Shown here: one piece after another, positions 10,290 through 19,800 of the stretch
Numbering within the stretch: the first letter of the stretch is position 1
How the letters are laid out: every line of letters starts with the position of its first letter
Source: Mucilaginibacter sp.
GTDB lineage: Bacteria; Bacteroidota; Bacteroidia; Sphingobacteriales; Sphingobacteriaceae
Assembly (NCBI GenBank): GCA_030445275.1
Contig: JAUCSE010000022.1
Span: 62,001-126,000 of the forward strand
Reading direction: 5' to 3'
DNA length: 64,000 nucleotides
Notes under the pieces: generated by a model
What the model was told of the DNA's origin: nothing
What the model saw: only the letters and a program-made list of their open reading frames with translations
Database searches by the model: none
Made by a program: the position numbers and the translations under genes

Positions 10290-10478
10290 ATGTCATTACA
10301 GTCAATAACAGCGAATAATTCAAACGTTAAAAAGAAACAATTGCACTGTACACGGTGCAAGGCAGAAAAAGTTGAAAGAATTTCAAGAGGTAGGATATTT
10401 AAGATTTTATTTTTTTGGCTACCACTTAAGAGGTATATTTGCTATAAGTGTTTACATAGATTTTATTCTTGGAGTTAA
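10290..10478 (+). CDS. Small zinc-ribbon protein, copy 1
   Basis: A 62-residue basic protein with two cysteine pairs: CTRC at residues 21-24 and CYKC at residues 51-54. They are separated by a hydrophobic stretch containing FKILFFWLPLKRY. It is clearly related to the next protein: both read Cx2C, then about 26 residues, then LPxxxYxCxxC. The four cysteines are presumed to bind one zinc ion as a zinc ribbon. Function is unknown. The hydrophobic centre between the pairs could bind membrane or a partner. The ATG at 10290 lacks a clear ribosome site. Expression with copy 2 is likely (63-bp gap). Confidence 0.7.
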   Translation: MSLQSITANNSNVKKKQLHCTRCKAEKVERISRGRIFKILFFWLPLKRYICYKCLHRFYSWS

Positions 10479-10515
10479 TTTTTTTAATTAAAAATTACTG
10501 TTATTGTAACAATTA

Positions 10516-10543
10516 ATATTTAACTTTCGTAAAAGTTAAATAT
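10516..10543 (+). promoter_or_regulatory. Perfect hairpin abutting the start codon of zinc-ribbon gene 2
   Basis: Arms of 12 bp (10516-10527 ATATTTAACTTT and 10532-10543 AAAGTTAAATAT) match perfectly around the 4-nt loop CGTA. The right arm includes the first two bases of the ATG at 10542. In RNA it could hide the start codon; in DNA it could be an operator. The half-site AGTTAAATAT also occurs upstream of copy 1 at about 10227-10236. Confidence 0.55.
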
Positions 10544-10730
10544 GAGTGAAGGAAAGAATAAAAAAAAGGAGCATTATTGTTCCACCTGCAAGGAGCCATT
10601 TCATTTTCAAATGCACAGGAGTTGGTTTGTTAAGTATGGTTTATTTTTTTTACCTATCAGAAAATATTTTTGTGCCAGGTGTCAAAAAGCTGTATACATA
10701 TTAGTGCAAAACGTTAAAAACGAGGGCTGA
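10542..10730 (+). CDS. Small zinc-ribbon protein, copy 2
   Basis: A 62-residue paralogue of the preceding protein, with cysteine pairs CSTC (residues 13-16) and CARC (45-48) and the shared FFLPIRKYFCARC segment. Between the pairs lies an aromatic stretch (WFVKYGLFFLP). A single zinc-ribbon fold is inferred from the cysteine spacing. No enzyme motif is present, and no known function can be assigned. It ends 15 bp before the end of the convergent CtlX gene. Tandem duplication, conserved cysteines and a striking start-codon hairpin argue that it is a real gene rather than a chance frame. Confidence 0.7.
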   Translation: MSEGKNKKKEHYCSTCKEPFHFQMHRSWFVKYGLFFLPIRKYFCARCQKAVYILVQNVKNEG

Positions 10731-10745
10731 TAAGCAGTTTGTATA

Positions 10746-11672
10746 CTATGAAGCCTGCGGTAAGTGCACCTCGGCCATCATACATCTTGCGCTGCCACCA
10801 CCGTTGGTTTCAATGGTATTAATATCTGCATATACCAGTTTTCCGTATTTTTTCAATATGGTTTTTTGTTGCTCATTCAGCGCCTGGTAAGCATTCTGCG
10901 ACATGACGATCAGGTTTTCGCCTGTTGCATTCTTTACTTCGAGCATGTTTCCGGCAAAGCGGTTCATTTGGTCAAAAGTTATGGTTACCACTTCTTTTTG
11001 TGTTGATCTTAGCGTTTCAAGGACTTTGCTTTTTTCATGCAGATCGGGGATGCTATCAGCACAAATAACTGCAAACTTACTGCCGATACACATTAATACG
11101 TTGGTATGGTAAATAGCTTTGTTGTGCGCGTCAACTGCATCAAAACTAATGGCTTTATAATCTGCCTGTTCGCAAAACTGAGTCAATACTTCCTTATTGG
11201 TACGCGGTGAAAGACAAGCGTAGGCTATTTTGTTTTCCCTGTCCAATACCATGCTGCCGGTACCTTCCAGAAATTTATCTTCAGCTTCAAAACGACTCAG
11301 ATCAATTACATGGGCTACTTTAAAAGTATCCTCCAATTTACTGATGATATCCTCACGGCGTTCCAGCCTGCGGTTTTCGGCCTGCATAGGGTATAAAAAA
11401 ATAGTACCATCGGCATGGAACGATACCCAGTTGTTTGGGAAAATAGAATCGGGGGTATGCGGTTGTGATGTGTCATCAATTACAGTAACGTTTACACCAT
11501 TCTCCTTCAGCGTTTTTACAAAACCATCAAATTCGGCCAGCGCTTTATCCTGAACAGCCTGCTGGTCGGCATCGCGGTTCTGAAAAGCATTGCTCCCGGC
11601 AGTTTGCTCATTAAAGCCAAAGCTTACCGGCCTTATCATTAATATATTATTGGTTGATTGTTGGTTGGTCAT
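10746..11672 (-). CDS. ctlX: CtlX-type amidinotransferase-fold hydrolase
   Basis: A 308-residue protein of the guanidino-group-modifying superfamily, resembling proteins annotated as citrulline utilisation hydrolase CtlX. Landmarks are MIRPVSFGFNEQT at the N-terminus, PDSIFPNNWVSFH (the substrate-binding FPNDW-like motif), an FLEGTGS segment (E and G of the active site), YHTNVLM (catalytic His region) and GGGSARCMMAE with the nucleophilic cysteine at about residue 297. The proposed reaction is hydrolysis of citrulline or a related ureido/guanidino compound. Its position beside an arginine deiminase homologue fits a route arginine to citrulline to ornithine. The exact substrate is inferred. 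Confidence 0.82.
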   Translation of the reverse strand: MTNQQSTNNILMIRPVSFGFNEQTAGSNAFQNRDADQQAVQDKALAEFDGFVKTLKENGVNVTVIDDTSQPHTPDSIFPNNWVSFHADGTIFLYPMQAENRRLERREDIISKLEDTFKVAHVIDLSRFEAEDKFLEGTGSMVLDRENKIAYACLSPRTNKEVLTQFCEQADYKAISFDAVDAHNKAIYHTNVLMCIGSKFAVICADSIPDLHEKSKVLETLRSTQKEVVTITFDQMNRFAGNMLEVKNATGENLIVMSQNAYQALNEQQKTILKKYGKLVYADINTIETNGGGSARCMMAEVHLPQAS

Positions 11673-11886
11673 TTTATTTTAGTCATTAGGTCATTCTTTG
11701 TCTGAACCCGGATTTTTCACGTATTGTTAAAGTTTTATTGTGTTCAAGAGGGCTACGCCGTTAAACAGATTTCTCAGATTTTTGGGATTTTTATTTCAGC
11801 TTAATTAAATCGGCAAAGCCAGGAATTCAAAAATCATGGTAATCTATTAATCGTATAAATCCTAGTTCAGACAATTTAACCCCGGT

Positions 11887-13329
11887 TCAGACAACCTTAT
11901 CCCTTAAAAGCGGCATGCTCATACAATGAAAACCACCGCGTGCCCTGGAAAGTTCTGCCGATGGCATCAAAATTAAAGTGTCTTTCATTTCTTGTGGATT
12001 AAGCTCGCCACTTTCAAATTTTTGTAATAAGTCGTTTACCCTGATCACATCAAACCCGTTTTGTTTAAAGGCCTCAACCGTTTTGTCATTACGATCGTAA
12101 CCCAGAACCACACCCTCTTTTATGGCTAACAGATTACAGGAATCTGTCCACTGCTCACGGGCATCAAAGGGGAAGGTATTATTGCCTGAATAAATGAATT
12201 TTGTTTTTTTACCGCTTTGCAGGTCGTTCTCACTAATATCAGCCAGCAGGTCCTCAATGCAGCCGAACAACCTGGGCTTTTCATCTTTTTCAAACTGTAC
12301 AATTTCGGGTCTTTCTTTTGATTTTTTATCGGTAAACCAAGAGATAGGTTCCTGCTCTTCCACGGGTACCTCAGCTATAGCCAGGGAACGAAGTAACACC
12401 CAGGTATCGCGTTTTACCTGTGTAAAAACGGTGTCAATATGCATGTAATCGCGCTTGTGCGGAATTTTTACAATAGTTACCTTTTTTACCACATCGTTAT
12501 CAAATAATAATTTAATAGCTTCATTAGCGCCGCTTATGGAGGTACGCTCGCTGCAACCTATCAATAAGTGCTGGGGGCTCACCATCATTACGTCGCCACC
12601 TTCAAGAGTTGTCTTCTCCAGATTGTCTTCGCCGGGACGTAAAAAATGCTGTGCCGTTTCGGGTATCTCCAGTATATTATTGCTGTATGCTGCAAACAGC
12701 GGGTGATTGAAAAATATGTACCTGGCCAGCAGGGTTTCGCGGAAACGTGCTTTTTTAGCAGGCTTGTTCAATAGCATATGGTTATTAACCGCTATACCAA
12801 TATCCCTCGAAAAAATGAGGTTAGGTATCGGCGCAAATATCATCTCTTCGGTGCTTAATGATCCGGATATAAATATTTTGGCCAGTTCAACCGGATCAGT
12901 ATCTATCAGTTGTTCCTGCAGGCGGTAATTGCAGCTTTCAATAGCACAAACTGAGGCTACTAGTTTTTCGCGTATATCGTCTTGTTGTAAAATATCAGCC
13001 AGCAGGGTTTGTATTTCAATTACCTGGTTTGATGCGTGAAAGGCGGCATTGTCTGGTTTAAAGAATGAACGTTCGCTATCGTTTTCAACCTGGTTCAGTT
13101 TGCCTTTTATTTTATCCGGATCCAAAAAATAGAGCAATAGTTTTACGTAATAATCATATTCATTTTTACGCATGGTATCCAGGTGAACTATATCTTCAAA
13201 CAGCCAGTCCTGGGCTTTGGAGGGTACAACTTTACCCAGACCACTATCCGGACTGTGGATCAGTAAGGTGCGCAGGCTGCCAATTTCGGAGGTTACATCT
13301 ATTTTAAAGTTATTATTGGTTAGTATCAT
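11887..13329 (-). CDS. Arginine deiminase family protein
   Basis: A 480-residue protein with the full guanidine-modifying catalytic set: EGGDVMM (Asp), HIDTVF (His and Asp) and a C-terminal GGFHCMSMP with the nucleophilic cysteine near residue 469. This fits hydrolysis of arginine to citrulline plus ammonia. It is about 70 residues longer than classical ArcA, a form seen in Bacteroidota. The ATG at 13329 is preferred because MILTNNNFKIDVTSEIGSL matches the usual start, and the frame can only be extended by seven residues from 13350. It is divergent from argS. It could also act on a related guanidino compound, so no arcA symbol is given. Confidence 0.85.
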   Translation of the reverse strand: MILTNNNFKIDVTSEIGSLRTLLIHSPDSGLGKVVPSKAQDWLFEDIVHLDTMRKNEYDYYVKLLLYFLDPDKIKGKLNQVENDSERSFFKPDNAAFHASNQVIEIQTLLADILQQDDIREKLVASVCAIESCNYRLQEQLIDTDPVELAKIFISGSLSTEEMIFAPIPNLIFSRDIGIAVNNHMLLNKPAKKARFRETLLARYIFFNHPLFAAYSNNILEIPETAQHFLRPGEDNLEKTTLEGGDVMMVSPQHLLIGCSERTSISGANEAIKLLFDNDVVKKVTIVKIPHKRDYMHIDTVFTQVKRDTWVLLRSLAIAEVPVEEQEPISWFTDKKSKERPEIVQFEKDEKPRLFGCIEDLLADISENDLQSGKKTKFIYSGNNTFPFDAREQWTDSCNLLAIKEGVVLGYDRNDKTVEAFKQNGFDVIRVNDLLQKFESGELNPQEMKDTLILMPSAELSRARGGFHCMSMPLLRDKVV

Positions 13330-13415
13330 AAATTGGTATATGAAGAGCAAATCTATTCAGAATAATCAATATTTTATTATAGCAAGGTTATTAGCAATTT
13401 AATTAATTTTGCCGG

Positions 13416-15182
13416 ATGAATTTTATTATTGATGCTGCCGTAAAAGCAATTAAACATCTGTACCAAACTGATGTAGAACCGGCAGCTATAAGTTTACAGG
13501 AAACCCGGAAGGAATTTGAAGGGCAAATAACCATTGTAACGTTTCCTTTTACCAAGTTTTCGCGCAAAGGCCCCGAACAAACCGGGAACGAAATAGGAGA
13601 GTACCTTAAAAACGAATTAAAGGAGGTAGGCGAGTTTAACGTAATTAAAGGTTTCCTGAATATTTCTATAACTGACGAATACTGGATAGGCCAACTATAC
13701 AACCAGATCCTGCCAGATGATTTTGCGATTGCAAAACCAAACGGGCAAAAGGTAATGGTGGAGTATTCGTCGCCAAATACGAACAAACCTTTACACCTTG
13801 GGCATATCCGGAATAATCTTTTAGGATATTCAGTTTCGCAAATTTTGGCTGCTGCCGGGTATGATGTGGTAAAAGTGAACCTGGTAAATGATCGTGGTAT
13901 ACATATCTGTAAATCAATGTTGGCATGGCAAATGTTTGGCAATGGCGAAACGCCGCAATCATCAGGCTTAAAAGGCGATCACCTGGTAGGTAAATATTAT
14001 GTGTTGTTTGATAAGGCTTACAAGGCCCAGATAGAGGAGCTAAAGAGCGAAGGCCAAACCGAGGATGAAGCTAAAAAGAATGCGCCGGTTATTAAAGAGG
14101 CCCAGCAAATGCTGCAAAAATGGGAAGCAGGCGATAAAGAAGTCATCGACTTATGGAAAACCATGAACGAGTGGGTGTACGCAGGTTTTGCCGAAACCTA
14201 TAAGCAATTGGGTGTAAACTTTGATAAATACTATTACGAATCAAATACGTACCTGTTAGGAAAAGATATTATTGAGGAAGGGCTGCAAAACGGCGTTTTC
14301 TTTAAAAAGGCGGATGGTTCTGTATGGATTGACCTGACACCTGACGGATTGGATGAAAAACTGGTTTTACGGTCAGATGGTACATCAGTTTATATGACCC
14401 AGGATCTGGGTACTGCCCAGTTGAAATACAATGATTTTCACATGGATAAATCCATCTATGTGGTGGGTAACGAGCAGGATTATCACTTTAAAGTGCTGTT
14501 CCTGATATTACGTAAGTTGGGTAAAGCCGGTGCCGATGGTTTGTTTCACTTATCCTACGGGATGGTTGATCTGCCATCGGGCAAAATGAAATCGCGCGAG
14601 GGTACGGTGGTTGATGCCGACGACCTGATGTTGGAAATGGAAACCACAGCCAAGCAACATACCGAAGCTATGGGCAAGGTTGATGTTTTTGCCGAAGATG
14701 AAAAACTACAACTTTATCATACCATTGGTATGGGAGCATTAAAATATTTCCTGTTAAAGGTTGATCCTAAAAAGCGGTTATTGTTTGATCCTAATGAGTC
14801 AGTTGATTTTCAGGGACATACCGGGCCTTTTATTCAGTATACCCATGCCCGTATCAAGTCGGTATTGAGCAGGGCAGATTATCAGCCCAATAGTAATATT
14901 GAAATAACAGAGCTGGCTGGTGTTGAGCGTGATCTGATTGTTCTGCTAACCCAATTCCCGGAGGTTATAGGTGCTGCAGCTAATGAATACAGCCCAGCTG
15001 TTATAGCCAATTATGTATATGAACTGGCTAAAACGTATAATAAATTCTATCACGAAAAATCAATTCTGCAGGCAGAAGACGAAATATTAAAGCAATTCAG
15101 GCTGCAACTATCGGCATCATCAGCCAAAGTGATCAGCAGAGGTATGAATCTGCTGGGCATTGATGTACCGGAAAGGATGTAA
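13416..15182 (+). CDS. argS: Arginyl-tRNA synthetase
   Basis: A 588-residue class I aminoacyl-tRNA synthetase that charges tRNA-Arg in the cytoplasm. The HIGH motif is HLGH in SPNTNKPLHLGHIRN (about residue 126), and the KMSKS equivalent is KMKSREGT (about 390). The N-terminal Add1 domain and the C-terminal anticodon-binding DALR domain (HARIKS onwards, after FIQYT) are both present, so the gene is complete. The start at 13416 gives the expected N-terminus. A TAATTTTG sequence ends 5 bp before the ATG, but no matching upstream box was found. Confidence 0.97.
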   Translation: MNFIIDAAVKAIKHLYQTDVEPAAISLQETRKEFEGQITIVTFPFTKFSRKGPEQTGNEIGEYLKNELKEVGEFNVIKGFLNISITDEYWIGQLYNQILPDDFAIAKPNGQKVMVEYSSPNTNKPLHLGHIRNNLLGYSVSQILAAAGYDVVKVNLVNDRGIHICKSMLAWQMFGNGETPQSSGLKGDHLVGKYYVLFDKAYKAQIEELKSEGQTEDEAKKNAPVIKEAQQMLQKWEAGDKEVIDLWKTMNEWVYAGFAETYKQLGVNFDKYYYESNTYLLGKDIIEEGLQNGVFFKKADGSVWIDLTPDGLDEKLVLRSDGTSVYMTQDLGTAQLKYNDFHMDKSIYVVGNEQDYHFKVLFLILRKLGKAGADGLFHLSYGMVDLPSGKMKSREGTVVDADDLMLEMETTAKQHTEAMGKVDVFAEDEKLQLYHTIGMGALKYFLLKVDPKKRLLFDPNESVDFQGHTGPFIQYTHARIKSVLSRADYQPNSNIEITELAGVERDLIVLLTQFPEVIGAAANEYSPAVIANYVYELAKTYNKFYHEKSILQAEDEILKQFRLQLSASSAKVISRGMNLLGIDVPERM

Positions 15183-15202
15183 GTTTTTGAGTTTGCAGTT
15201 AT

Positions 15203-15256
15203 CAGTAGGTAGTTTGCAGTAAAATAAAGTATCGTCTTAATGCAAACTGCCTACTG
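15203..15256. repeat. Word-repeat hairpin element (family D)
   Basis: Arms 15203-15218 (CAGTAGGTAGTTTGCA) and 15241-15256 match as inverted repeats at 15 of 16 positions around a 22-nt AT-rich loop. The word GTTTGCAGT occurs twice on the left (from 15191 and 15212). It lies between the convergent argS and lipoprotein genes and could serve both as a terminator, although it lacks a T-run. Confidence 0.65.
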
Positions 15257-15266
15257 TTAAACTAAC

Positions 15267-15557
15267 TTACCTCCAATATCCTCTGTGCCATGCATAACCA
15301 TGACGAACAGGGTGCCAGTATCCGCGAATATAAGCGCGACCAGGACGTGGTCTTGCGTAAAAGCCATTGATATAAGCATATCTTCCACCACGCCATGCCC
15401 ATTCGCCGGGCACCCAATAGGCACCTGGATAAGGAGCTACAGGACGTACATATACTGGTTCAGCAGGGCGCTCCGCAACATAATAATCGGCGGCGCATGA
15501 TGTGAATAAGGCGCTGGTTAAAGCCAGTAATAATCCTATTTTCGCTATCTTTTTCAT
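15267..15557 (-). CDS. Small aromatic-rich lipoprotein (WXXGXW/YXWGXW repeat type)
   Basis: A 96-residue protein with a lipoprotein signal ending in ALFTSC (cysteine near residue 21). The mature part is rich in W, Y, G, R and P, with repeated motifs such as YWVPGEWAWRGGRY, IRGYWHPVRHGY and WHRGYWR. These resemble the WXXGXW short-repeat family of periplasmic or outer-membrane proteins, whose role is unknown. The strongly basic, aromatic composition suggests binding to polymers or the cell surface. It is expressed alone, between convergent argS and the dehydrogenase gene. Confidence 0.8.
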   Translation of the reverse strand: MKKIAKIGLLLALTSALFTSCAADYYVAERPAEPVYVRPVAPYPGAYWVPGEWAWRGGRYAYINGFYARPRPGRAYIRGYWHPVRHGYAWHRGYWR

Positions 15558-15623
15558 CTGTATTTTTTTTATCTTGTTAAATACTTACAGGAATTTTGAC
15601 AGCGGGCATTACAAAAAGTTTAA

Positions 15624-16517
15624 TTATTTGCCTATAAATTTATCAGCAACAACCAGATCCTTGCTACCGGGATTGTATTTATAAAAACCACTACCTGATT
15701 TTACGCCTGAGTGCCCTGCAGTAACCATATTTACCAGTAAAGGGCAGGGCGAGTATTTTTGATTACCAAAACCATCATATAAAACTTTTAAAATAGCCAG
15801 GCAAACATCAAGACCAATAAAATCGGCCAGTTGTAGCGGACCCATAGGGTGAGCCATGCCCAGTTTCATCACGGTATCAATTTCTTCAACACCGGCAACA
15901 CCTTCATACAGGGTATAAATAGCCTCATTGATCATCGGCATTAAAATGCGGTTGGCTACAAAGCCCGGATAATCATTTACCTCAACAGGATCTTTATCTA
16001 ATGTTTTAGCCAGTTGCATAATGCTGCTGGTAACCTTATCTGTAGTGGCATAGCCTCTAATTACTTCTACCAGTTTCATTACCGGTACAGGATTCATAAA
16101 GTGCATGCCAATAACATTGCCCGGATTTTTGGTTACTGCGGCAATCTGCGTAATAGATATAGACGATGTATTGGATGCCAGAATAATATTATCACTGCAA
16201 ATTTCACTTAACTGTTTAAATAGTTTTAGCTTGATTTCCCTGTTCTCGGTGGCAGCCTCAATTACCAGATCGGCGTTAGCTGCCCCTTGTTGCAGGTCGG
16301 TAAATGTTTTGATCTTGTTTAATGTGCTGGCTTTGTTCTGCTCATTAATGATGCCTTTTTTTAATTGTCGGTCAAGGTTATTGGTAATGGTTTGTACGGC
16401 TTTATTTAACGCTTCGGAATTAATATCAACTAACGATACCTCAAAGCCGTGTTGTGCAAAAGTATGGGCTATGCCATTACCCATTGTTCCTGAACCAATT
16501 ACGGTAATATTTTTCAT
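15624..16517 (-). CDS. 3-hydroxybutyryl/3-hydroxyacyl-CoA dehydrogenase
   Basis: A 297-residue NAD-dependent enzyme with the Rossmann motif GSGTMGNGIA (residues 8-17), the acidic NAD-ribose contact VDIN (about 30-33), and the family signature HFMNPVPVMKLVEV that carries the catalytic histidine (about 138-151). DYPGFVANRIL and the helical C-terminal domain follow. It interconverts 3-hydroxyacyl-CoA and 3-oxoacyl-CoA in fatty-acid or butanoate metabolism. The stand-alone size matches 3-hydroxybutyryl-CoA dehydrogenase rather than the large fused beta-oxidation enzymes. It is divergent from susC. Confidence 0.93.
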   Translation of the reverse strand: MKNITVIGSGTMGNGIAHTFAQHGFEVSLVDINSEALNKAVQTITNNLDRQLKKGIINEQNKASTLNKIKTFTDLQQGAANADLVIEAATENREIKLKLFKQLSEICSDNIILASNTSSISITQIAAVTKNPGNVIGMHFMNPVPVMKLVEVIRGYATTDKVTSSIMQLAKTLDKDPVEVNDYPGFVANRILMPMINEAIYTLYEGVAGVEEIDTVMKLGMAHPMGPLQLADFIGLDVCLAILKVLYDGFGNQKYSPCPLLVNMVTAGHSGVKSGSGFYKYNPGSKDLVVADKFIGK

Positions 16518-16826
16518 GCTGATGTTAGGTTATATGGTGCTTAAAATCAATAAGCTAAAGTGGGGCAAATTATTTATTTGGCAAAATGGGTGAAGTGCAA
16601 TTGAAACTCAACTGCCAATATTCATGATTACTCTTTAGATAATAGGATTTATTGATCAAAGCTTATTTATATCATAATATGAAAAAAAAGATACTTTGAT
16701 GAAAGTGTAGCAAAATACAGGTCATTTTACTGTCAAAAATTTTAAGTATGGTAACAATGATGTGATGGTTATTATAAAATTCATATTTTCATCATAATTA
16801 TTTTGTAAAAATTTAAACAAAAAAGC
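16518..16826. other. AT-rich divergent spacer before susC
   Basis: 309 bp between the dehydrogenase gene (leftward) and the SusC gene (rightward). It is very AT-rich with many short A and T runs. No gene, clear palindrome or consensus promoter could be fixed. TTATTTTG around 16798-16805 is a weak promoter-like match for susC. Confidence 0.3.
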
Positions 16827-19800
16827 ATGAAGAAAAAATTACTTTTATTTTTTGTCTTAAGTATTATTTCGTTAAATAGTATTTTTGCTCAAGGCAGAAA
16901 AATCACGGGAAGGGTAACTGGTGTCGATGACGGACAGCCACTACCAGGAGTTTCTGTTAAAATCCAGGGCACAGACCGGGGTGTACAAACCGATGCGGAT
17001 GGTTTATACGTAATTAATGCCGTATCCGGACAGAATGTTTTGGTATTCAGTTTTATTGGATACACTACAACTACCACTAATATAGGGTCTTTGCACAAGG
17101 TAGACATAAAGCTTAAGCCAATCAATAAAGAACTATCAGAAGTGTTGGTTGTTGGTTACGGTACAGAGGCTAAAAAAACTGTTACCGGGGCAATATCAAG
17201 AGTTACTGCAAAATCAATAGCAGATCGCCCGGTAACCGGGGTTGATCAGGCCTTACAAGGTTTAGCTGCGGGTGTACAGGTAACATCGTCATCAGGTACT
17301 CCGGGAGGAGGCGTATCTATCCGGGTGCGTGGTACTTCATCAATTAATGCCAGCAGCCAGCCTTTATATGTGGTTGATGGTACGCCAATTAATGCGGGTA
17401 ATTACTCTCTGCTTGGTTTTGGTAACCAGTCAACCAATGCGCTTAATGATATTAATCCTGACGATATTGAATCAATAGATGTTTTAAAAGATGCATCTTC
17501 TGCAGCCATTTATGGTTCGCGGGCTTCAAACGGCGTTGTTTTAATAACAACCAAGCATGGTAAAGTTGGTAAAACCCAAATAGACCTGAGTTACTACAGG
17601 GGGCTTCAAAATCCAACTAAAAAAATTGATGTATTAACCGGGCCGCAGTACATACAGTTATTACAGGATGCTATAACTAACCGGTACGCATCAAGTATCG
17701 GGACACCAACATATCCTACGTTAAAGGACTTTACTGAAAAGTTTTTGGGTTTAAAAAACGTAAGCAATGCCCCGGATACTTATCCTACAACCAACTGGCA
17801 GGATGAGGTTTTTAAGAAAAATGCACCTATCAGCAGTTATAATCTTTCTATAAACGGCGGTAACGAAAAAACCAGGTTTAACTTTACAAGCGGTTATTTT
17901 GACCAGCAGGGTACCCTTAAAGGTTCAGATTATAAACGTTTCAATGCCCGCTTAAATCTTGATCATACCATCAATGATCAGTTTAAGATAGGAACCAATA
18001 TGACGTTTAGCCGCACAACGCAAAACCGGATAAATAATGATAATAATATATACGGGGTACTGAGTGCTGCTATATTGGAAACTTCGGCTATTCCGGTATA
18101 TAATGCCGATGGTACTTATGCAAAAGACTCTAACAGTTCTGTTGAAAATCCGGTAGCTGCATATAAAGAGCCTTTAAACTTAACTACTAACGGGCGCTTA
18201 TTATCGAATGTGTTTGGTGAGTACAAAATACTTCCTTATTTAACATTTAAAACAAATTTTGCGGCTGATTATGTTGTTTATGATGAAAGAAGGTTTTTAC
18301 CGACAACTTTAAATGCCGGTTTACCAACTGGTTCAGGAACAGAAACCCATCAATCAGATCTGAACGTTTTAAACGAGAATACATTAACGTTTAACAAAAG
18401 CTTTGGCGATCATAATTTAAGCATTTTAGCAGGTGAGGCTTATCAAAAAGATAACTATTCATCGCTTCAGGCTGGGGGCACTGGTTTTCCTGGTAATGAT
18501 ATACCACGTTTGTCAGCCGCTGCGGTTAAAACTACAGCCACATCTGGCGGAACCAGCAACGTATTGTTGAGCTATTTTGGCAGGGCAAATTATAATTACA
18601 AAGAGAAATATCTGTTTTCTGCAAGTTTGCGTAATGACGCTTCATCAAGGTTTGGTAAAAATAAAAGGAGCGGTTATTTTCCATCTGTTTCGGGAGGCTG
18701 GAGAATCAGTGATGAATCTTTCCTGAAAAATGCAAGCTGGTTATCTAATTTAAAGCTTCGCGGTGGTTATGGTTTAACAGGTAATTATAACATAGGTGAT
18801 TTTGCTGCCAGAACGCTGATAGGTTCAGGGTTTAATTATAATCAATTAGCCGGTCTGGCACCATCACAGCTGGGCAGTCCTGATCTGACCTGGGAAAATA
18901 CCAAACAGACAGATCTGGCATTAGATTTTGGACTTTTTAATAACAGGCTTACTATTTCGGTAGATGTTTATAAAAAGACCACGGATAATTTGTTGTTAAA
19001 TGTTCCGCTGCCAGGCTCATCTGGCTTTACGGTTTATACTGATAATGTTGGTAAGCTTCAAAATAAAGGTTTGGAGATCGAGCTTCAATCGGTTAATTTC
19101 AAAAGCAAGTCATTTAGCTGGAATACCGGCTTTAACATAGCCTTTAACCGGAACAAGGTACTGGCATTGGCCAACGGTAATGCTCCATTTCCTCAGGGAT
19201 TTGCGAGTTGGGTAGAAGTAGGGCAACCGCTTGGTAGCTTCAGAGGTTATAAAGTTGCCGGTATCTTCCAGAGCCAGCAAGAAATTAACGACTTGAATGC
19301 TGCTGCCAAAACTAAAACGGGAAATGCGAATGCGCTTTACCAGGTAGCCGCCACCTCTCCGGGCGATATTAAATTTGCTGATTTAAACGGCGATGGTGTT
19401 ATTACAGCAGCTGACCAGACTATTTCCGGCAGTGCACAGCCAAGTTTTGTAGGCGGTTTAACCAATAATATGAAGTATAAAGATTTTGATCTGTCTTTCT
19501 TTTGGCAGTTTAGTTATGGTAATAAAATATATAATAATACCAGATCTTTTGCTGAAGGACAGAACAGCGTTTTTGGGCAATTTGCAACAGTGTTGAACAG
19601 GTGGACACCAACTAACACCAATACTGATATCCCAAGAGCTGTTTATGGCGATCCTAATCAAAATAATCGTGTTTCAGACAGGTTTATTGAAAACGGCTCG
19701 TACCTGCGTTTAAAAAATGTAACATTGGGTTATACCATACCAAAATTTGCCGCGCAAGCTATTCATGTTAGGAGTGTAAGGGTTTATGTTTCGGCACAGA

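Noticed and set aside
13404..13411. TAATTTTG as the argS promoter
   Set aside because: It is only 5 bp before the ATG, so transcription would start at or inside the start codon, and no TTG box lies at the right distance.
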